Counted from the first letter of the stretch, positions 1 to 6,764 are shown. The stretch is DNA of 23,252 nucleotides from Deltaproteobacteria bacterium (GCA_011051075.1 DREN01000180.1:1-23252); one strand, 5' to 3'. Translations and numbers: made by a program. The notes: a model not told the origin generated them from the letters alone.

Positions 1-56
1 CTCCCGTCCCTGTGCAATGAGACAGGGTTTTGCGTGCTTTGGAAAAGAGGCCACCA

Positions 57-80
57 CGGACGGGATAGATCCCGTATCCG
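57..80. other. Short inverted repeat upstream of the first gene
   Basis: CGGA-CGGGAT at 57-66 pairs with ATCCCG-TA-TCCG at 69-80, giving a compact stem with a small bulge. The first 160 bases hold no gene I can support. The stem could be the 3' part of a leader structure or a terminator of an upstream gene outside the window, but no T-run follows it, so the role is unknown. Confidence 0.3.
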
Positions 81-160
81 CAATTGCTGAAGTCTAACCG
101 CACAGGTTGCATTTTTTCAAAGAGGGACTTACACCAGATTTCCTTTATGAGGTTACTGAC

Positions 161-1657
161 ATGAAAAGATTGAGGTTTACGGTCTTTGCCCTTGTTCTGA
201 TCCTGTCAATCTCAACACCTGTCCTTGCCGCTGAAAAGGTCACCATTATCTATCAGAACGACCTTCACGGCTGGCTTTTCCCATCTTCCACCGGAGTGGG
301 CATGGTGGAGATGACCCGCATACTCTCCCCCCTGTTTCGAGAAAACCCCAACTCCTTTTACGCCATGTCCGGGGATCTTTTTACAGGCCCCAACCTGCCG
401 GACAAGATGAAGGGCCTTGCCGAGCTGGAGATCTGGAACCATTTCCAGAGGGAGATGGAGGGACAGGGCTTTGGGGACAGGGTGCTTATCTCTGCGGGGA
501 ATCATGAGTTTGATTACGGAGTCCCTGCCCCTCATTCCTTCTGGTCCGGGCTTCTTTGCGCCAACCTCCTCACCGCAAAAAACCGGCCCTTTTATATCCC
601 CTCGAGGGTGATCCAGTGCCGGTCCGGATTAAAGGTGGGCTTTGTGGGACTCCTCCTCACCGGAGACAGAAGGGTCCTGGCGGCCACAGGGGCAGAGGGG
701 CTTAAAATGATCCCCATGTTAGAGGCCCTGAAAAAGGCCATCCCCGCAATGGGGGACCTTGATCTCACAGTACTGATGATCCACGACACCATGGGAAAGA
801 TCCTCCGGCTTGCCAGGGCCCTGCCCCCGAACCTGGGGGTGGATCTCATTCTCTCGGGCCACGATCATATCGTACTGGAGGAGCCCATTAGGGAAAACGG
901 TATCTACATCTTTCAGGCAGGCGCCATGAACCTGTATTACGGCCGAGTTGATCTTTCAGTGGAGGACAGAAAGGTCGTTGCCGTGAAAAACAGGATCGTA
1001 ACCCAGATCCCCTCTCCACTGGAACATGTAACCCTGCTCATCAAAGAAGAGGTGGATGCCCTGGCCGGGAAGAGCGTGGCCCTTCTGAAACGGCCCCTGT
1101 CAGGGGTGGGCCAGAGGCGCGAGGAGAACAGCCTGGGCGATTTTGTTACCGACGCCTTCAGATGGGCCACCGGGACAGACGTGGCAATGACCAACAGCTC
1201 CTCCCTGAGGATGGACCTGAGGGTCTACCAGGACAGGTACCGGAGGCTCAACCGGGGTGATTTCAAGGCCGTGTGCCCCTTCAGGGACCATCTGGTGGTG
1301 GGACGGCTCACAGGGGCGCAGATCATAGAGATCCTGGAAGGGGATGCGGTCAATTTCACCAACCAGGTATCCGGCATAACCTACAGGGTGGATCTGGGGA
1401 AACCTCCGGGCAAGAGGGTTGTTGAGGCGAAGATAGGCGGGGCGCCCGTCTCACTCGAACGGGTTTATACCCTTACCCATAACGACTACTGCACCCGTCC
1501 TGAAAACATGGGGAAGTATCTGCACCTGGCCCCGCGCTCGGTTGCCTGGAAAAAGACCGAACTGATCGACTATGAGGTGGTCACCGACTATGCGCGACAC
1601 CTGAAGGTGATCGACTACCCCACCGCCGGGGAAAAGCGGGTGGTATTTATTCGATGA
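161..1657 (+). CDS. Secreted 5'-nucleotidase/metallophosphoesterase (UshA-like)
   Basis: Likely an exported phosphoesterase that dephosphorylates nucleotides or related phosphate esters outside the cytoplasm. The start at 161 gives a classic signal peptide: MKRLR, a hydrophobic stretch to about residue 20, then a VLA-A cleavage site. An in-frame ATG at 107 would bury it. The metallophosphoesterase domain (about 25-280) shows NDLHG, GDLFTG, GNHEFDYG and GHDH, the dinuclear metal ligands of the family. The C-terminal half (about 315-480) matches the 5'-nucleotidase C-terminal domain, with NSLGDFVTDAFR and TNSSSLR where the family usually has TNGGGIR. That replacement in the substrate-binding loop may alter specificity. 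The stop codon overlaps the next gene by 4 bases (ATGA), suggesting translational coupling. The exact substrate cannot be read from sequence. Confidence 0.85.
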   Translation: MKRLRFTVFALVLILSISTPVLAAEKVTIIYQNDLHGWLFPSSTGVGMVEMTRILSPLFRENPNSFYAMSGDLFTGPNLPDKMKGLAELEIWNHFQREMEGQGFGDRVLISAGNHEFDYGVPAPHSFWSGLLCANLLTAKNRPFYIPSRVIQCRSGLKVGFVGLLLTGDRRVLAATGAEGLKMIPMLEALKKAIPAMGDLDLTVLMIHDTMGKILRLARALPPNLGVDLILSGHDHIVLEEPIRENGIYIFQAGAMNLYYGRVDLSVEDRKVVAVKNRIVTQIPSPLEHVTLLIKEEVDALAGKSVALLKRPLSGVGQRREENSLGDFVTDAFRWATGTDVAMTNSSSLRMDLRVYQDRYRRLNRGDFKAVCPFRDHLVVGRLTGAQIIEILEGDAVNFTNQVSGITYRVDLGKPPGKRVVEAKIGGAPVSLERVYTLTHNDYCTRPENMGKYLHLAPRSVAWKKTELIDYEVVTDYARHLKVIDYPTAGEKRVVFIR

Positions 1658-2151
1658 GTTTCAACATCTCAGAAATCACCCACCGGGTCCTCAGGGACCC
1701 GGTCCTCCACGTGGTCCTCTACCAGCCCGAGATACCGGCAAACACCGGCAATATTGCCAGGCTGTGCGGGGCCGCTGAAATCAGGCTCCATCTGATCCAT
1801 CCCCTTGGTTTCAGGGTTGATGACAGGCACCTGAAAAGGGCGGGGCTTGACTACTGGCACGAGGTTGACATCTGTCATCATCCTGATTTTGAGGCCTTCC
1901 TTGCGTACGCAGACGGGAAGGGGCGGATCATGGTCCTCACCCGCCATGCCCAGGCCCCCTACACCGAGGCCGGAGTTGAAAGGGGAGATTTTCTCCTCTT
2001 CGGCCAGGAGACCAGGGGTCTGCCTTCTTATATCATGGAATCTTTTCCCTGTTATTCAGTGCCCATGTGGGGAAGGGTGCGCAGTCTGAACCTGTCAACC
2101 ACAGTGGGAATAGTGGCCTACCACTGTCTTCACAGGCTGAACAGATTCTGA
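1654..2151 (+). CDS. trmL: tRNA (cytidine/uridine-34 2'-O)-methyltransferase, TrmL/SpoU family
   Basis: Predicted SPOUT-class enzyme that 2'-O-methylates the wobble nucleotide (position 34) of leucine tRNAs using SAM. At 165 residues it is close to the family's minimal single-domain size. The three SPOUT motifs are visible: PEIPANTGNIARLC near residue 25 (motif 1), LLFGQETRGLP near 112 (motif 2) and LNLSTTVGIVAYHCL near 146 (motif 3, forming the trefoil-knot SAM site). It starts inside the stop codon of the upstream phosphoesterase gene, so the two are probably co-transcribed although unrelated in function. The 99-base gap downstream carries the promoter of the next unit. Confidence 0.9.
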   Translation: MSFNISEITHRVLRDPVLHVVLYQPEIPANTGNIARLCGAAEIRLHLIHPLGFRVDDRHLKRAGLDYWHEVDICHHPDFEAFLAYADGKGRIMVLTRHAQAPYTEAGVERGDFLLFGQETRGLPSYIMESFPCYSVPMWGRVRSLNLSTTVGIVAYHCLHRLNRF

Positions 2152-2190
2152 TTCAAACAACTAATTTTGACCATATGACCAAAAAATCGC

Positions 2191-2238
2191 TTGACAACTC
2201 CTGCTTAATACCTATATTATGAGCGCACGTTCATAATA
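2191..2238 (+). promoter_or_regulatory. Sigma70-like promoter with palindromic operator
   Basis: TTGACA at 2191-2196 and TATATT at 2213-2218 are separated by 16 bases. A 24-bp palindrome lies over the -10 element and probable start site: TATTATGA (2215-2222) and TCATAATA (2231-2238), with further pairing inside the 8-base spacer (CG...CG). The position is typical of a repressor operator. The obvious candidate ligand is the adjacent DUF134 helix-turn-helix protein (autoregulation), but that is inference. Confidence 0.7.
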
Positions 2239-2250
2239 ACGGAAGTAATC

Positions 2251-2589
2251 ATGCCCAGACCGCGCAAGAGAAGATTTGTTCAGGTGCCCCCCCTTGTGAA
2301 CGGGTTTCAACCGAATCGGTTCCCACCGTGGGGAAGGGAGGAGATCGTGCTCCCCGTGGAGGGTTTGGAGGCGATCCGGTTGAACGACTTTGAGGGGCTT
2401 GATCAGGAAACCGCTGCCAACAGGATGGGAGTGTCCCGCCCCACCTTCGGCAGGATATTGAACCATGCCAGGGCCGTGGTGGCCGAGGCCCTGGTCATGG
2501 GGAAGGTACTCCTGATTGAAGGCGGCGATTTTGAGATGCCCCATGAGAGGAGGAGAAGGTGCCGGCGTGGTCGAGGCGGACCACCCTGA
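2251..2589 (+). CDS. DUF134 family helix-turn-helix protein
   Basis: A 112-residue protein of the DUF134 family, thought to be DNA-binding. It opens with the family signature MPRPRKRR and a Pro-rich segment. The central part (about 34-75), with EGLEAIRLNDFEGLDQETAANRMGVSRPTFGRIL, is a sigma-region-4-like helix-turn-helix. The C-terminus is strongly basic (RRRRCRRGRGG). DUF134 genes commonly sit beside NifX/NifB-type cofactor proteins and Mrp ATPases in anaerobes, exactly as here. A palindrome overlaps its own promoter just upstream, so it is a plausible local regulator of the cofactor locus. The regulator role is inferred from fold and context. Confidence 0.85.
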   Translation: MPRPRKRRFVQVPPLVNGFQPNRFPPWGREEIVLPVEGLEAIRLNDFEGLDQETAANRMGVSRPTFGRILNHARAVVAEALVMGKVLLIEGGDFEMPHERRRRCRRGRGGPP

Positions 2590-2604
2590 AAGGAGGTGTT
2601 AGAC

Positions 2605-2967
2605 ATGCCAGGATTTGATAGAACAGGGCCGGAAGGAAGAGGTCCCATGACCGGCGGAGGCCGCGGATTGTGTGCCCCTGCAAGGGCCGGATATGCGGGG
2701 GGATTCGGTCGCAGACCGGCCGGAGGTCGTGGTTTCGGAAGAGGATACGGCCTGGGCAGGGGCTACGGCAGAGGTTACCGGGCCCAGGGCTTTCTTGATC
2801 CGGATCCCAGAGGCTTTTACGGCCAGGGGTACGGTGCAGGGCCCTATCCCACGGCGCCTCAGGAAGAGATAAGCGCACTCAGGGCCGAAACCGACGCCAT
2901 CAAGGAAAGCCTCGATGAAATCAAGAGGCGTCTTGCTGAACTTCAGAAAACTCCCCAGGAGACTTAG
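2605..2967 (+). CDS. Glycine/arginine-rich DUF5320 family protein with C-terminal coiled coil
   Basis: Start chosen at ATG 2605, eight bases after a strong GGAGG. The reading frame could also begin at GTG 2596. The N-terminus MPGFDRTGPEGRGPMTGGGRG is the DUF5320 signature. The middle is a low-complexity Gly/Arg/Tyr-rich stretch with GRGYG-like repeats, and the last 35 residues (from about EEISALRAE) form a predicted coiled coil with heptad-spaced Leu/Ile. The function of the family is unknown. It is regularly found next to DUF134 and NifX-type genes, and here it follows DUF134 by only 15 bases. One Cys lies near residue 24. It may be a structural or assembly partner in metal-cofactor handling, but the sequence shows no catalytic motif. 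Confidence 0.8.
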   Translation: MPGFDRTGPEGRGPMTGGGRGLCAPARAGYAGGFGRRPAGGRGFGRGYGLGRGYGRGYRAQGFLDPDPRGFYGQGYGAGPYPTAPQEEISALRAETDAIKESLDEIKRRLAELQKTPQET

Positions 2968-2981
2968 GGGATTCTCTCACT

Positions 2982-3038
2982 GACAGGCCGGAAAAGCGGC
3001 ACCTGCAAAAACGCAGGAATGAGCGGGACCGGCCTGTC
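2982..3038. other. Nested stem-loop in the gap before the first nifX-like gene
   Basis: GACAGGCCGG (2982-2991) is perfectly complementary to CCGGCCTGTC (3029-3038). Inside the 37-base loop a second stem, CCTGC (3002-3006) with GCAGG (3013-3017), forms. No T-run follows, so it does not look like a simple intrinsic terminator. It lies 15 bases after the DUF5320 stop codon and could be a processing site, a transcript-stabilising 3' structure or part of an unrecognised leader RNA. The rest of the 365-base gap (2968-3332) holds a promoter-like pair (3172-3199) and a ribosome binding site. Confidence 0.55.
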
Positions 3039-3171
3039 TCAGCGCCCATCTTCCCTATCTTGAGAGAGAAAAAGATCACCGATGGCCGCCCTCGCGCGGA
3101 GCTTCAACCGGGCAGGTCTGAATCTGTTTGAGAACATACGGATTTAAGGAGAGAATTTTCCGGCCCGGCTA

Positions 3172-3199
3172 TTGATTTTTTTCGCACAGGATATATATT
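3172..3199 (+). promoter_or_regulatory. Putative promoter for the NifX-type gene
   Basis: TTGATT (3172-3177), a 16-base spacer and TATATT (3194-3199). Spacing and -10 hexamer are the same as in the DUF134 promoter at 2191-2218, but the palindromic operator is absent. The implied leader is about 130 bases long and T-rich near its end. The gene itself has a strong TTAGGAGG ribosome binding site at about 3315-3322. Confidence 0.45.
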
Positions 3200-3332
3200 T
3201 GAACGGTTTGATTGCCAGGAAGTCACTGCATGCCTGTCTGAGGAGAAAGGAGCCTTGGTACAGAGAAGTGTCCCTCTCCGTGGTTTTTTTCTGGATTATG
3301 TGATATTTCATATGTTAGGAGGTTTTTTTGTT

Positions 3333-3722
3333 ATGCAGGATGGAAGAATTGCAATACCGAGCATGGGGCCGGGTGGCCTCGATGGTGAAAGGTCGGGCCA
3401 CTTCGGCCACTGCGATGTCTTTACCTTTGTGGATGTGGAGGGTGGAGAGATCAAGCAGGTTACCACCATTCCTAACCAGAGCCACGTTCAGGGGGGTTGC
3501 ATGGTCCCTGTGAACCTGCTGGCGAGCCACAACGTGAAGGCCCTCATAGTGGGCGGCATCGGGATGCGGCCCCTCATGGGGTTCAAACAGGTGGGGGTCG
3601 AGGTGTATCATGATGCAACACGCCCTCAGATCAGGCCGGTGGTGGAGGACCTGATAAACGGGAAGCTCCCCATGATCAGTGATGATCAGGTATGTGGGGG
3701 CGGTGGCGGGGCCGCAAATTAA
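3333..3722 (+). CDS. NifX/NifB-type dinitrogenase iron-molybdenum cofactor domain protein
   Basis: A 129-residue protein of the dinitrogenase FeMo-cofactor family (NifX/NafY/MTH1175 type), which binds metal-sulfur clusters and includes the Desulfovibrio orange protein. The start at 3333 follows TTAGGAGG; a longer frame from 3255 adds an unlikely N-terminus. Visible features: an RSGHFGHCDVF motif near residue 20, HVQGGCMVPVNLL near 50, IVGGIGMRPLMGF near 75, and a C-terminal VCGGGGGAAN tail with a Cys before a Gly run. The His/Cys residues in the first motif are candidate cluster ligands. It probably acts as carrier or chaperone of a Mo- or Fe-containing cluster together with the IscU-like and Mrp proteins downstream. 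The metal is unknown. Confidence 0.85.
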   Translation: MQDGRIAIPSMGPGGLDGERSGHFGHCDVFTFVDVEGGEIKQVTTIPNQSHVQGGCMVPVNLLASHNVKALIVGGIGMRPLMGFKQVGVEVYHDATRPQIRPVVEDLINGKLPMISDDQVCGGGGGAAN

Positions 3723-3763
3723 CCCGCGGTCACTTTAATCGATATTGAGAGAGGTTCGTTTTG

Positions 3764-4204
3764 ATGGAGAAACAGAAGCCTGCTGACGACGAATATCAGA
3801 TGTTATCGGAATCCGGATACGCCGACAGGGCCATTCGGTACTTTCAGGCCAGGGAGAATTTCGGTGTTCTCGAGGACGCGGATCAGGTAACAGATCTGAC
3901 AGGCCCCTGCGGGGATACCATGAAGATTTCGCTCAAGATAGACGGGGACAGGATCGAAGATGCCAGGATACAGGTCTTGGGCTGCCCGGGCGCTGTTGCA
4001 TCAGGCTGCGCCCTGATCAGCCTCGCCAAGGGGAAGACCTTGAGGGAGGCAAAGCAGATCGATTTGGATGAGCTTTACGCTGAACTGGAGAAAATGCCCA
4101 ATCAGAAGGTCCATTGTGCCCGCCTGGCCATTAAGACGCTCCAGAAGACCCTGGAACAGTACGAGGGATGTCAGCCCCTGGGTGCTGCAGCCGGGGAGGG
4201 ATAG
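3764..4204 (+). CDS. IscU/NifU-N-like Fe-S cluster scaffold protein
   Basis: Start chosen at ATG 3764 (AGAGG nine bases upstream); a TTG codon directly before it is less likely. The 146-residue protein shows the three scaffold cysteines of IscU/NifU-N: GPCGDTMK near residue 50 (with the Asp that follows the first Cys in IscU), GCPGAVASGC near 78, and KVHCARLA near 115. The region before the last Cys reads MPNQK rather than the LPPVK motif used by the HscA chaperone, so it probably belongs to a chaperone-independent branch. It sits between two NifX-type genes and likely assembles or passes Fe-S units within the locus. A second, divergent paralog lies at 6256-6738. No NifS/IscS desulfurase is present in the window. 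Confidence 0.85.
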   Translation: MEKQKPADDEYQMLSESGYADRAIRYFQARENFGVLEDADQVTDLTGPCGDTMKISLKIDGDRIEDARIQVLGCPGAVASGCALISLAKGKTLREAKQIDLDELYAELEKMPNQKVHCARLAIKTLQKTLEQYEGCQPLGAAAGEG

Positions 4205-4213
4205 GAAAGAGAG

Positions 4214-4573
4214 ATGAAAATAGCAGTCACATCAACGGGCGACAACCTGGATTCAGAAGTTGATCCCAGGTTTGGAAGGGCCGTGTACATCATTGTAGTT
4301 GATTCGGACACCTTTGCCTTTGAGGCGGTGGATAACAAAGAAAATGTGAACGCCTTCAAGGGCGCGGGCATCCAGGCGGCAAAGACGGTAAGTGAAAAGG
4401 GGGCGGAGGTGCTCCTCACCGGATTTTGCGGCCCAAACGCCTTCAAGGCCTTGAATGCCGCAAAGGTGGCCGTGGCAAACGATGCCAAGGGCTCAGTAAG
4501 AGAGGCAGTCCAGGCCTACCTGGACGGAAAACTACCCCTGTCCGACCGGGCCAACGTTGAAGGCCAGTGGTAA
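4214..4573 (+). CDS. NifX/NifB-type cofactor-binding protein
   Basis: A 119-residue single-domain member of the dinitrogenase FeMo-cofactor family, distinct from the one at 3333. It begins MKIAVTS and shows SEVDPRFGRA near residue 15, NVNAFKGAGIQAAK near 44 and GPNAFKALNAAKV near 77. It ends NVEGQW, close to the family's usual NVEGHW-type end. It starts nine bases after the IscU-like gene stop, so the two are almost certainly in one operon. The FGRA motif lacks the His and Cys present in the upstream paralog (FGHC), and a single Cys sits in GFCGPN. This suggests the two paralogs bind clusters differently or that one is a carrier and the other a binder. Confidence 0.9.
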   Translation: MKIAVTSTGDNLDSEVDPRFGRAVYIIVVDSDTFAFEAVDNKENVNAFKGAGIQAAKTVSEKGAEVLLTGFCGPNAFKALNAAKVAVANDAKGSVREAVQAYLDGKLPLSDRANVEGQW

Positions 4574-4588
4574 AATCGGAGAAAAACA

Positions 4589-4834
4589 ATGCCCATTTAT
4601 GAATTTGAATGCCTTGATTGCGGTCATAACACGGAGATCCTGGTTGCGAGCACCGAGACGGACCTTGTTGTCTGCGGCAGTTGTGGAAGCCGGAACCTTA
4701 AGAAACTCCTCTCTGCACACGCCGCTGTGAGCCCCACAGGGAGGTTTCCTGAAACCGCGGCCGACCGGTGCTGCGGCAGCACGGGGCCCCCTTCCACCTG
4801 CGCAGGCCCCGGGAGTTGCTGTGGCAGGGCCTGA
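4589..4834 (+). CDS. FmdB-family zinc ribbon protein
   Basis: An 81-residue protein beginning MPIYEFECLDCGH, the FmdB zinc-ribbon signature. The four ligands are CLDC (residues 8-11) and CGSC (about 31-34), followed by a SRNLKKLLS segment. The C-terminal 30 residues are Cys-rich (DRCCGST, STCAG, SCCGRA), which could supply another metal site. FmdB was named in methylotrophs as a putative regulator of an amide-inducible porin gene, but the family is widespread and its role is unclear. It lies 15 bases after the NifX-type gene and is probably the last gene of that transcription unit before repeat copy 1. Confidence 0.8.
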   Translation: MPIYEFECLDCGHNTEILVASTETDLVVCGSCGSRNLKKLLSAHAAVSPTGRFPETAADRCCGSTGPPSTCAGPGSCCGRA

Positions 4835-5049
4835 TCCTCTATCCTGCCCCAACCACCCTGAACAGCCCTGTCCAGAATGGAGCCCGCAACCCTGGTAATA
4901 CCCGGGTCACGGACAGATCTCCACGGCCCGGGACTTCTCTTTCACTCCTAATACCCTTCCATTTCATTGGACCATGGATACTGAACGGTTGCGCGAGTGG
5001 CACTTATTGAGGATACGGAACAGGTACTTCTTACGCGGGTTTGAGGTGC
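4835..5049. other. Intergenic region before repeat copy 1
   Basis: I see no gene here. The only clear structure is a pair of CCCGGG hexamers (4901-4906 and 4927-4932) that could form a small stem-loop, without a T-run. Together with the repeat at 5050-5174 and the leader at 5175-5226, this makes a 392-base gap inside an otherwise tight gene cluster. Confidence 0.4.
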
Positions 5050-5174
5050 TATAGGGTTTCAGATAATGATTTTCGCAAGGCCAGAGGGAGGAATCGGAGT
5101 AAGTCGTACCCATAGTACGTCGTCGACGATTCCGACCGATAACGCAGTCCAAAATCTTTATCTGGAAGCCTATA
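5050..5174 (+). mobile_element. 125-bp miniature repeat element, copy 1
   Basis: Starts TATAGGGTTTCAGATAATGA and ends ATCTTTATCTGGAAGCCTATA. The ends are inverted repeats of about 26 bases with three mismatches. An inner stem pairs GGAATCG with CGATTCC around a CGTAC-CCATA-GTACG hairpin. TA lies outside each end, consistent with insertion at a TA site. It differs from copy 4 at three positions. It carries no credible gene and lies 52 bases before the mrp start. Confidence 0.85.
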
Positions 5175-5226
5175 ACAGATTTACAGGGTACTGAAAATAA
5201 ACAACAATCCAGGAGGTTAAGAACCT

Positions 5227-6096
5227 ATGCAGAACGAATTTCAGAGCTGCGGCATGAACGCTCAGCAGGATCAACATAAGTTGCAGGACAAGGAGATCGA
5301 GGCGAGTCTGAGCCGCATCAAAAACAAGATCCTTGTCATGAGTGGAAAGGGAGGCGTTGGCAAGAGCAGTGTAGCGGCCTATCTTTCGGTGGCATTGGCC
5401 AAGAGGGGAAAGAAGGTGGGGCTCATGGACGTGGATCTTCACGGCCCAAGCATTCCCCGCATCTTAGGGCTGAAGGGAAACATACAACCCGGCAGCAAAG
5501 GCGGAAAGGCGGGCCCGGTCAAATACCTGCCCAACCTTGATGTCATCTCCATTGAACCGCTCATGGGAGAGAACAAGGACTCGGCCACCATATGGCGGGG
5601 GCCTCTCAAGATCGGGGTCATAAGACAGTTTATCTCTGATATAGAGTGGAACGACCTTGACTTCCTCATAATAGACTCCCCTCCCGGCACCGGAGACGAA
5701 CCCCTGACCGTGGCCCAGACCATTTCAGGGGCCAGGGGCCTGATCGTGACCACACCCCAGGAGATATCCCTGGCCGATGTGCGAAAATCCATTAACTTCT
5801 GCCGGCAGGTAAACATGGAGATCCTGGGTCTGGTGGAGAACATGAGCGGGCTTACGTGCCCCCACTGCGGAGAGGTGATAGAACTGTTCAAGACAAAGGG
5901 GGGCATGCTCACGGCAAAGGCCGAGGGCCTGAGGTTTTTAGGAAGCCTCCCCCTTGAACCTGAGGTGGTGAGATCAGGCGATGCGGGAAGCATGGCGATC
6001 TTGGACCATGAGGATTCCGCCTTCACACGGGAGTTCAACAAGATGGTTGACGAAATCTTGAAGTTGAGTCCTACGGAAGAATCCTCCCTTGCCTGA
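5227..6096 (+). CDS. mrp: Mrp/ApbC/NBP35-type Fe-S carrier P-loop ATPase
   Basis: A 289-residue MinD/Mrp-family ATPase that binds and transfers Fe-S clusters in the cytoplasm. The deviant Walker A GKGGVGKSS lies near residue 40, DVDLHGPSIPR near 70 and DSPPGTGDEPLT near 156. ENMSGLTCPHC near 205 supplies the CxxC that holds a bridging cluster in the dimer. The N-terminal domain of classical Mrp (MIP18/DUF59) is absent; a 30-residue leader with one Cys stands in its place. The start follows GGAGG by eleven bases. It is bracketed by direct copies of the 125-bp repeat. Position among NifX, IscU-like and molybdoenzyme genes suggests it serves this locus rather than general Fe-S supply. Confidence 0.9.
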   Translation: MQNEFQSCGMNAQQDQHKLQDKEIEASLSRIKNKILVMSGKGGVGKSSVAAYLSVALAKRGKKVGLMDVDLHGPSIPRILGLKGNIQPGSKGGKAGPVKYLPNLDVISIEPLMGENKDSATIWRGPLKIGVIRQFISDIEWNDLDFLIIDSPPGTGDEPLTVAQTISGARGLIVTTPQEISLADVRKSINFCRQVNMEILGLVENMSGLTCPHCGEVIELFKTKGGMLTAKAEGLRFLGSLPLEPEVVRSGDAGSMAILDHEDSAFTREFNKMVDEILKLSPTEESSLA

Positions 6097-6108
6097 GCCG
6101 ATGTAATC

Positions 6109-6233
6109 TATAGAGTTTCAGATAATGATTTTGGTAAGGCCAGAGGGAGGAATCGGAGTAAGTCGTACCCCATAGTACGTCGTCGACGATTCCGACCGAT
6201 AACACAGTCCAAAATCTTTATCTGGAAGTCATA
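6109..6233 (+). mobile_element. 125-bp miniature repeat element, copy 2
   Basis: Same element and orientation as copy 1. It has one extra C in the CCCCATA loop, a one-base loss near the right end (GGAAGTCATA), and TATAGAG at the left end. The left A and right T at the sixth position pair, whereas copies 1 and 4 have G and C there, a compensatory change. It starts 12 bases after the mrp stop and ends 22 bases before the next start. Confidence 0.85.
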
Positions 6234-6255
6234 CCCATAGTTGAGGAGGACTGTG

Positions 6256-6738
6256 ATGGGTGACCAGCTTGACGATCTCGTAAACAATCTGCAGGAACAG
6301 ATCTTTGAAGAGACCAGGGAGACGTATGGGATTGCCGCCTTTGAAAGATGGTGCAATCCCATCTACATGGGCACAATTGACAACCCAGACGGCTATGCAC
6401 GTGTTACCGGACCCTGCAGCGATACAATGGAGATATTCCTCAGATTTAAAGGGGGAAGGGTCACGGAGGCATCCTTTCAAACGGATGGCTGCGGGTCAAG
6501 CACGGTTTGCGGATCTTTTGCTGCCGAGATGGCCCACGGCAAGACACCTGATGAGCTGATAGATGTCACGGGAGAGGCGATCCTTGAAAGATTAGGGGGC
6601 CTTCCAGCGGAAGAGGAACACTGTGCCTTTCTTGCCGGAGAAACCCTTCAGGAGGCCCTCAGTGATTACATGAAAAGGGAGGCCGGAAAACAGAGAAAAA
6701 CTCCTGTAAATACCCCAGTGGATGGTTCAGAAACTTGA
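6256..6738 (+). CDS. IscU/NifU-N-like scaffold protein, second paralog
   Basis: The start at ATG 6256 follows a strong GAGGAGG (about 6243-6249); upstream in-frame TTG and GTG codons are less likely. Of 160 residues, the core shows GPCSDTMEI near 56, DGCGSSTVCGS near 80 and EEHCAFLAGETL near 125. These are the three IscU cluster cysteines plus one extra Cys. As in the paralog at 3764, the LPPVK chaperone motif is replaced (LPAEE). The extra N-terminal 50 residues (DLVNNLQEQIFEE...) are not typical of IscU. It probably holds an Fe-S unit for the Mrp ATPase upstream or for the oxidoreductase downstream. A GC-rich hairpin follows. Confidence 0.8.
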   Translation: MGDQLDDLVNNLQEQIFEETRETYGIAAFERWCNPIYMGTIDNPDGYARVTGPCSDTMEIFLRFKGGRVTEASFQTDGCGSSTVCGSFAAEMAHGKTPDELIDVTGEAILERLGGLPAEEEHCAFLAGETLQEALSDYMKREAGKQRKTPVNTPVDGSET

Positions 6739-6764
6739 CACGAGAGGGAAACAGTGCGATATTG

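Noticed and set aside
1..106. A known riboswitch at the left edge
   Set aside because: A stem is visible at 57-80, but I could not match the conserved core of any riboswitch class I know, and the sequence is cut by the window edge.
4861..4960. A possible tRNA gene around the CCCGGG stem
   Set aside because: No T-loop GGTTCGA-type box, anticodon stem or acceptor pairing could be found.
4964..5152. Open reading frames on the minus strand running through the 125-bp repeats (similar peptides at all four copies)
   Set aside because: The similar peptides simply reflect the repeated DNA; the frames have no consistent start, ribosome binding site or length, and continue into unrelated flanking sequence.
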